A stretch of 8,047 nucleotides of DNA from JAGMDK01 sp023128695 (GTDB taxonomy: Bacteria > Planctomycetota > Phycisphaerae > UBA1845 > Fen-1342): NCBI GenBank assembly GCA_030628805.1, contig DAOVQG010000218.1, positions 1 through 8,047 of the forward strand. Direction: 5' to 3'. Under the pieces are notes generated by a model, which did not search any database, was not told the DNA's origin, and worked only from the letters and a program-made list of their open reading frames with translations. Positions 6,409 through 8,047 of the stretch are shown in pieces (the first letter of the stretch is position 1; every line of letters starts with the position of its first letter). The position numbers were made by a program, and so were the translations under genes.

Positions 6409-7932
6409 ATGAAAAGGATTGGCGTTGCGGGGGCAGGGCTGCTGGCTTGTATTTGTGGGGCTTCAGCTTTCGGGCAAGACGAGAACCCCCCGCGCATCGA
6501 GCCTGGGTCAATCAACTACACGATTGCCTCCTACTTGGGAGGCCGTGACTACACTCTCTACTCTTACTACGAATCGATCTTCGACCTGTACGGGGTCGTC
6601 AATCTCTGGGATACCCCGATTCCGTTCAATCCGTTGACTGACACCGCCCGGGAGCTGGACATCATCAGGGTTACGATGGAGGTAACCGACCTGGACTTGC
6701 CGGACGAGGATTTCTTTCTCCAAGTGCGCGCTTATGCGATGTCCAGCGGACCGCCGGACACGCCCCCGCTCGAAGGCGCCACCGACAACTATGAATCTTA
6801 TCCCACGCCTGATCCGGTTACGGCAACTAGTGTTCTGATCGAATTCACCCTGCAAGTGCCGGATTATCAGGGGGTTAATCAAAGGCGGCTGCGCGGGGAA
6901 ATCAACTGGGACGTTTGGTGGTCGGTGGAAGTCCGCATAGCAAACGACGAGAATCCCGATGATCCAGATCCGGGCGAAGTGGCCGTGTGGGACGAGATCA
7001 GTTTCCCACTCTTTGCGATCGAGCAGTCTGCGTTGCGCCCGCCCGATCCCCCCCCCTTTGCCGACGCCGGAACGGACCAGGACGTCGCCTTGGATCCCGC
7101 GAGCGGCGAGGTGGAAGTCACGCTGGACGGGAGACGGACGTTTGACGCTACGAACATCGGGTTTGATGTGTTGGATGAAAATGTTTTCGAGAAAGACAAC
7201 CTGCAATATATCTGGGAATGGCATTCCGGGCCGGTCCAGATCACCGCGGATGAAATCGTGGCCGATGCCGTCAACCCGGCGATCGCGCGGGTGACGCTGG
7301 ACATCCCCAGCACGACGGATAATCCGTATGTCTTCCGCTTGCTGGTGCAGGACAGTTCCAATGCGTTGCCCTCCACCGATACTGTCACTATCAATGTGCG
7401 GGCGGCCCTGCCGGGCAACAACGCCCCTGTCGCCGTCGTCGTGGGCCCCGCCGATACCGTCCCCGTCGGCGGGCTGGCCGAGCTCAGCGCGGCGGGGTCG
7501 TGGGACCCGGACGAGGGTGATACGGAAAACCTTCTATTCCACTGGGCCCAGACGAACGAAGTCGGCGGAGAACTCTCGGACGAGCAGTTGCGGACCGGGT
7601 TTCAACCGCTCGAAGGACGAGATCAGGCTGGGTGCCGGTGGCGGGCGACCGCCGAGGGGACCTATTATTTTCAGGTGCTGGTCATCGACCAGCCTCAACT
7701 GCGAGACCCCGTCTTGGTTGACAGCGCCCTGAGCGACACCGCCACGGTGAGCGTGCAGGTCGTCGGGACGTCAGCCGGCGGCGGTGAAATGTCCGCCCTC
7801 GATCAGCCGGGGGCCGGGAGCTCATCGGACAATCAACTGCCGCTAACGCCGGCCGGTTGCGGCGGCGGCGGGCTCTTACCGCTGGCGGCGCTGCCGGTGC
7901 TGTTGGGGCTGATGCGCGGCCGGCTGCGATAA
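6409..7932 (+). CDS. Exported PKD-domain protein with C-terminal sorting-like tail
   Basis: This 507-residue protein is of unknown function. GAGG (6398-6401) lies seven bases before the start. A signal peptide with a probable cut after G-A-S-A20 is followed by a region of about 190 residues that I do not recognise (22-208). That region is rich in aspartate and aromatic residues, for example YTLYSYYESIFDLYG. Two PKD/Ig-like domains follow: about 214-330, opening with ADAGTDQ, which is common at the start of PKD-type domains, and about 337-451, opening with NNAPVA and containing GSWDPDEGD. A Ser/Gly-rich linker (454-475) leads to CGGGG (484-488), a short hydrophobic stretch (489-502) and the basic end RGRLR. 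This order resembles cysteine- or glycine-marked C-terminal sorting signals such as MYXO-CTERM or GlyGly-CTERM. No sortase-like partner gene is in the window. No catalytic motif is visible. Confidence 0.87.
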   Translation: MKRIGVAGAGLLACICGASAFGQDENPPRIEPGSINYTIASYLGGRDYTLYSYYESIFDLYGVVNLWDTPIPFNPLTDTARELDIIRVTMEVTDLDLPDEDFFLQVRAYAMSSGPPDTPPLEGATDNYESYPTPDPVTATSVLIEFTLQVPDYQGVNQRRLRGEINWDVWWSVEVRIANDENPDDPDPGEVAVWDEISFPLFAIEQSALRPPDPPPFADAGTDQDVALDPASGEVEVTLDGRRTFDATNIGFDVLDENVFEKDNLQYIWEWHSGPVQITADEIVADAVNPAIARVTLDIPSTTDNPYVFRLLVQDSSNALPSTDTVTINVRAALPGNNAPVAVVVGPADTVPVGGLAELSAAGSWDPDEGDTENLLFHWAQTNEVGGELSDEQLRTGFQPLEGRDQAGCRWRATAEGTYYFQVLVIDQPQLRDPVLVDSALSDTATVSVQVVGTSAGGGEMSALDQPGAGSSSDNQLPLTPAGCGGGGLLPLAALPVLLGLMRGRLR

Positions 7933-7948
7933 CAGTCCTTCGCAACAG

Positions 7949-8047
7949 TACTATAGCGGCCGGGCCCCGTACCGGCCGACCACCGGCTGGGAGCCGGTGC
8001 CACATAGTTACTGTAGCGGCCGGGCCCCGTACCGGCCGACCACCGGC
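7949..8047 (+). repeat. 60-bp tandem repeat with two hairpins per unit
   Basis: One full unit (7949-8008) and 39 bases of a second (8009-8047) are seen. The overlap differs at a single base (7953 against 8013), and the array runs off the window end. Each unit has a first hairpin CGGCCGG / CCGGCCG (7957-7963 with 7972-7978, 8-base loop) and a second perfect one CACCGGCT-GGG-AGCCGGTG (7981-7999). It starts 16 bases after the PKD gene stop, so it would lie in that mRNA's 3' end. The second hairpin has no T tract, so it is not a classical terminator. The first-hairpin core recurs inverted at 117-142. Confidence 0.9.

Overview
The window is GC-rich bacterial DNA. It encodes one housekeeping enzyme, adenine phosphoribosyltransferase (apt), followed by five consecutive same-strand genes for exported proteins. 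Four of these look like lipoproteins; the fifth has a cleavable signal peptide, two PKD-like domains and a C-terminal sorting-type tail. Large FG-GAP propeller lipoproteins, small orphan lipoproteins, and hairpin-forming GC-rich repeats mixed with short tandem repeats between genes are typical of Planctomycetota, perhaps Phycisphaerae-like. That placement is an inference from style, because no phylogenetic marker gene is present.

Layout. Positions 1-578 hold no convincing gene. They contain a 7-bp and an 8-bp tandem tract framed by copies of a GC-rich repeat, then a palindromic ~30-bp tandem repeat, then the apt leader. apt lies at 579-1130. The 277-bp gap 1131-1407 carries a degenerate hairpin of the same repeat family. 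Genes follow at 1408-1974 and 1997-2551 (two related small lipoproteins), 2597-5449 (a 950-residue FG-GAP propeller lipoprotein) and 5485-6330 (a third small lipoprotein). The gaps between these four are 22, 45 and 35 bp, so they form a likely operon. After a 78-bp gap with a perfect TATAAT box comes 6409-7932, the PKD-domain protein. The window ends inside a 60-bp tandem repeat (7949-8047), whose core is a perfect 26-bp inverted match to 117-142.

How the genes may work together. All five exported products should leave the cytoplasm. Three kinds of module typical of cell-surface recognition or scaffolding occur together: a seven-blade calcium-loop propeller, Ig/PKD-like domains, and small paired-cysteine lipoproteins. 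A surface or periplasmic assembly is a reasonable hypothesis, but no enzymatic active site is visible in any of the five and the function is unknown. apt is probably an unrelated neighbour. The most notable points are the undescribed small-lipoprotein family, the cysteine-rich insertion in the propeller, and the repeat family found at both ends of the window.
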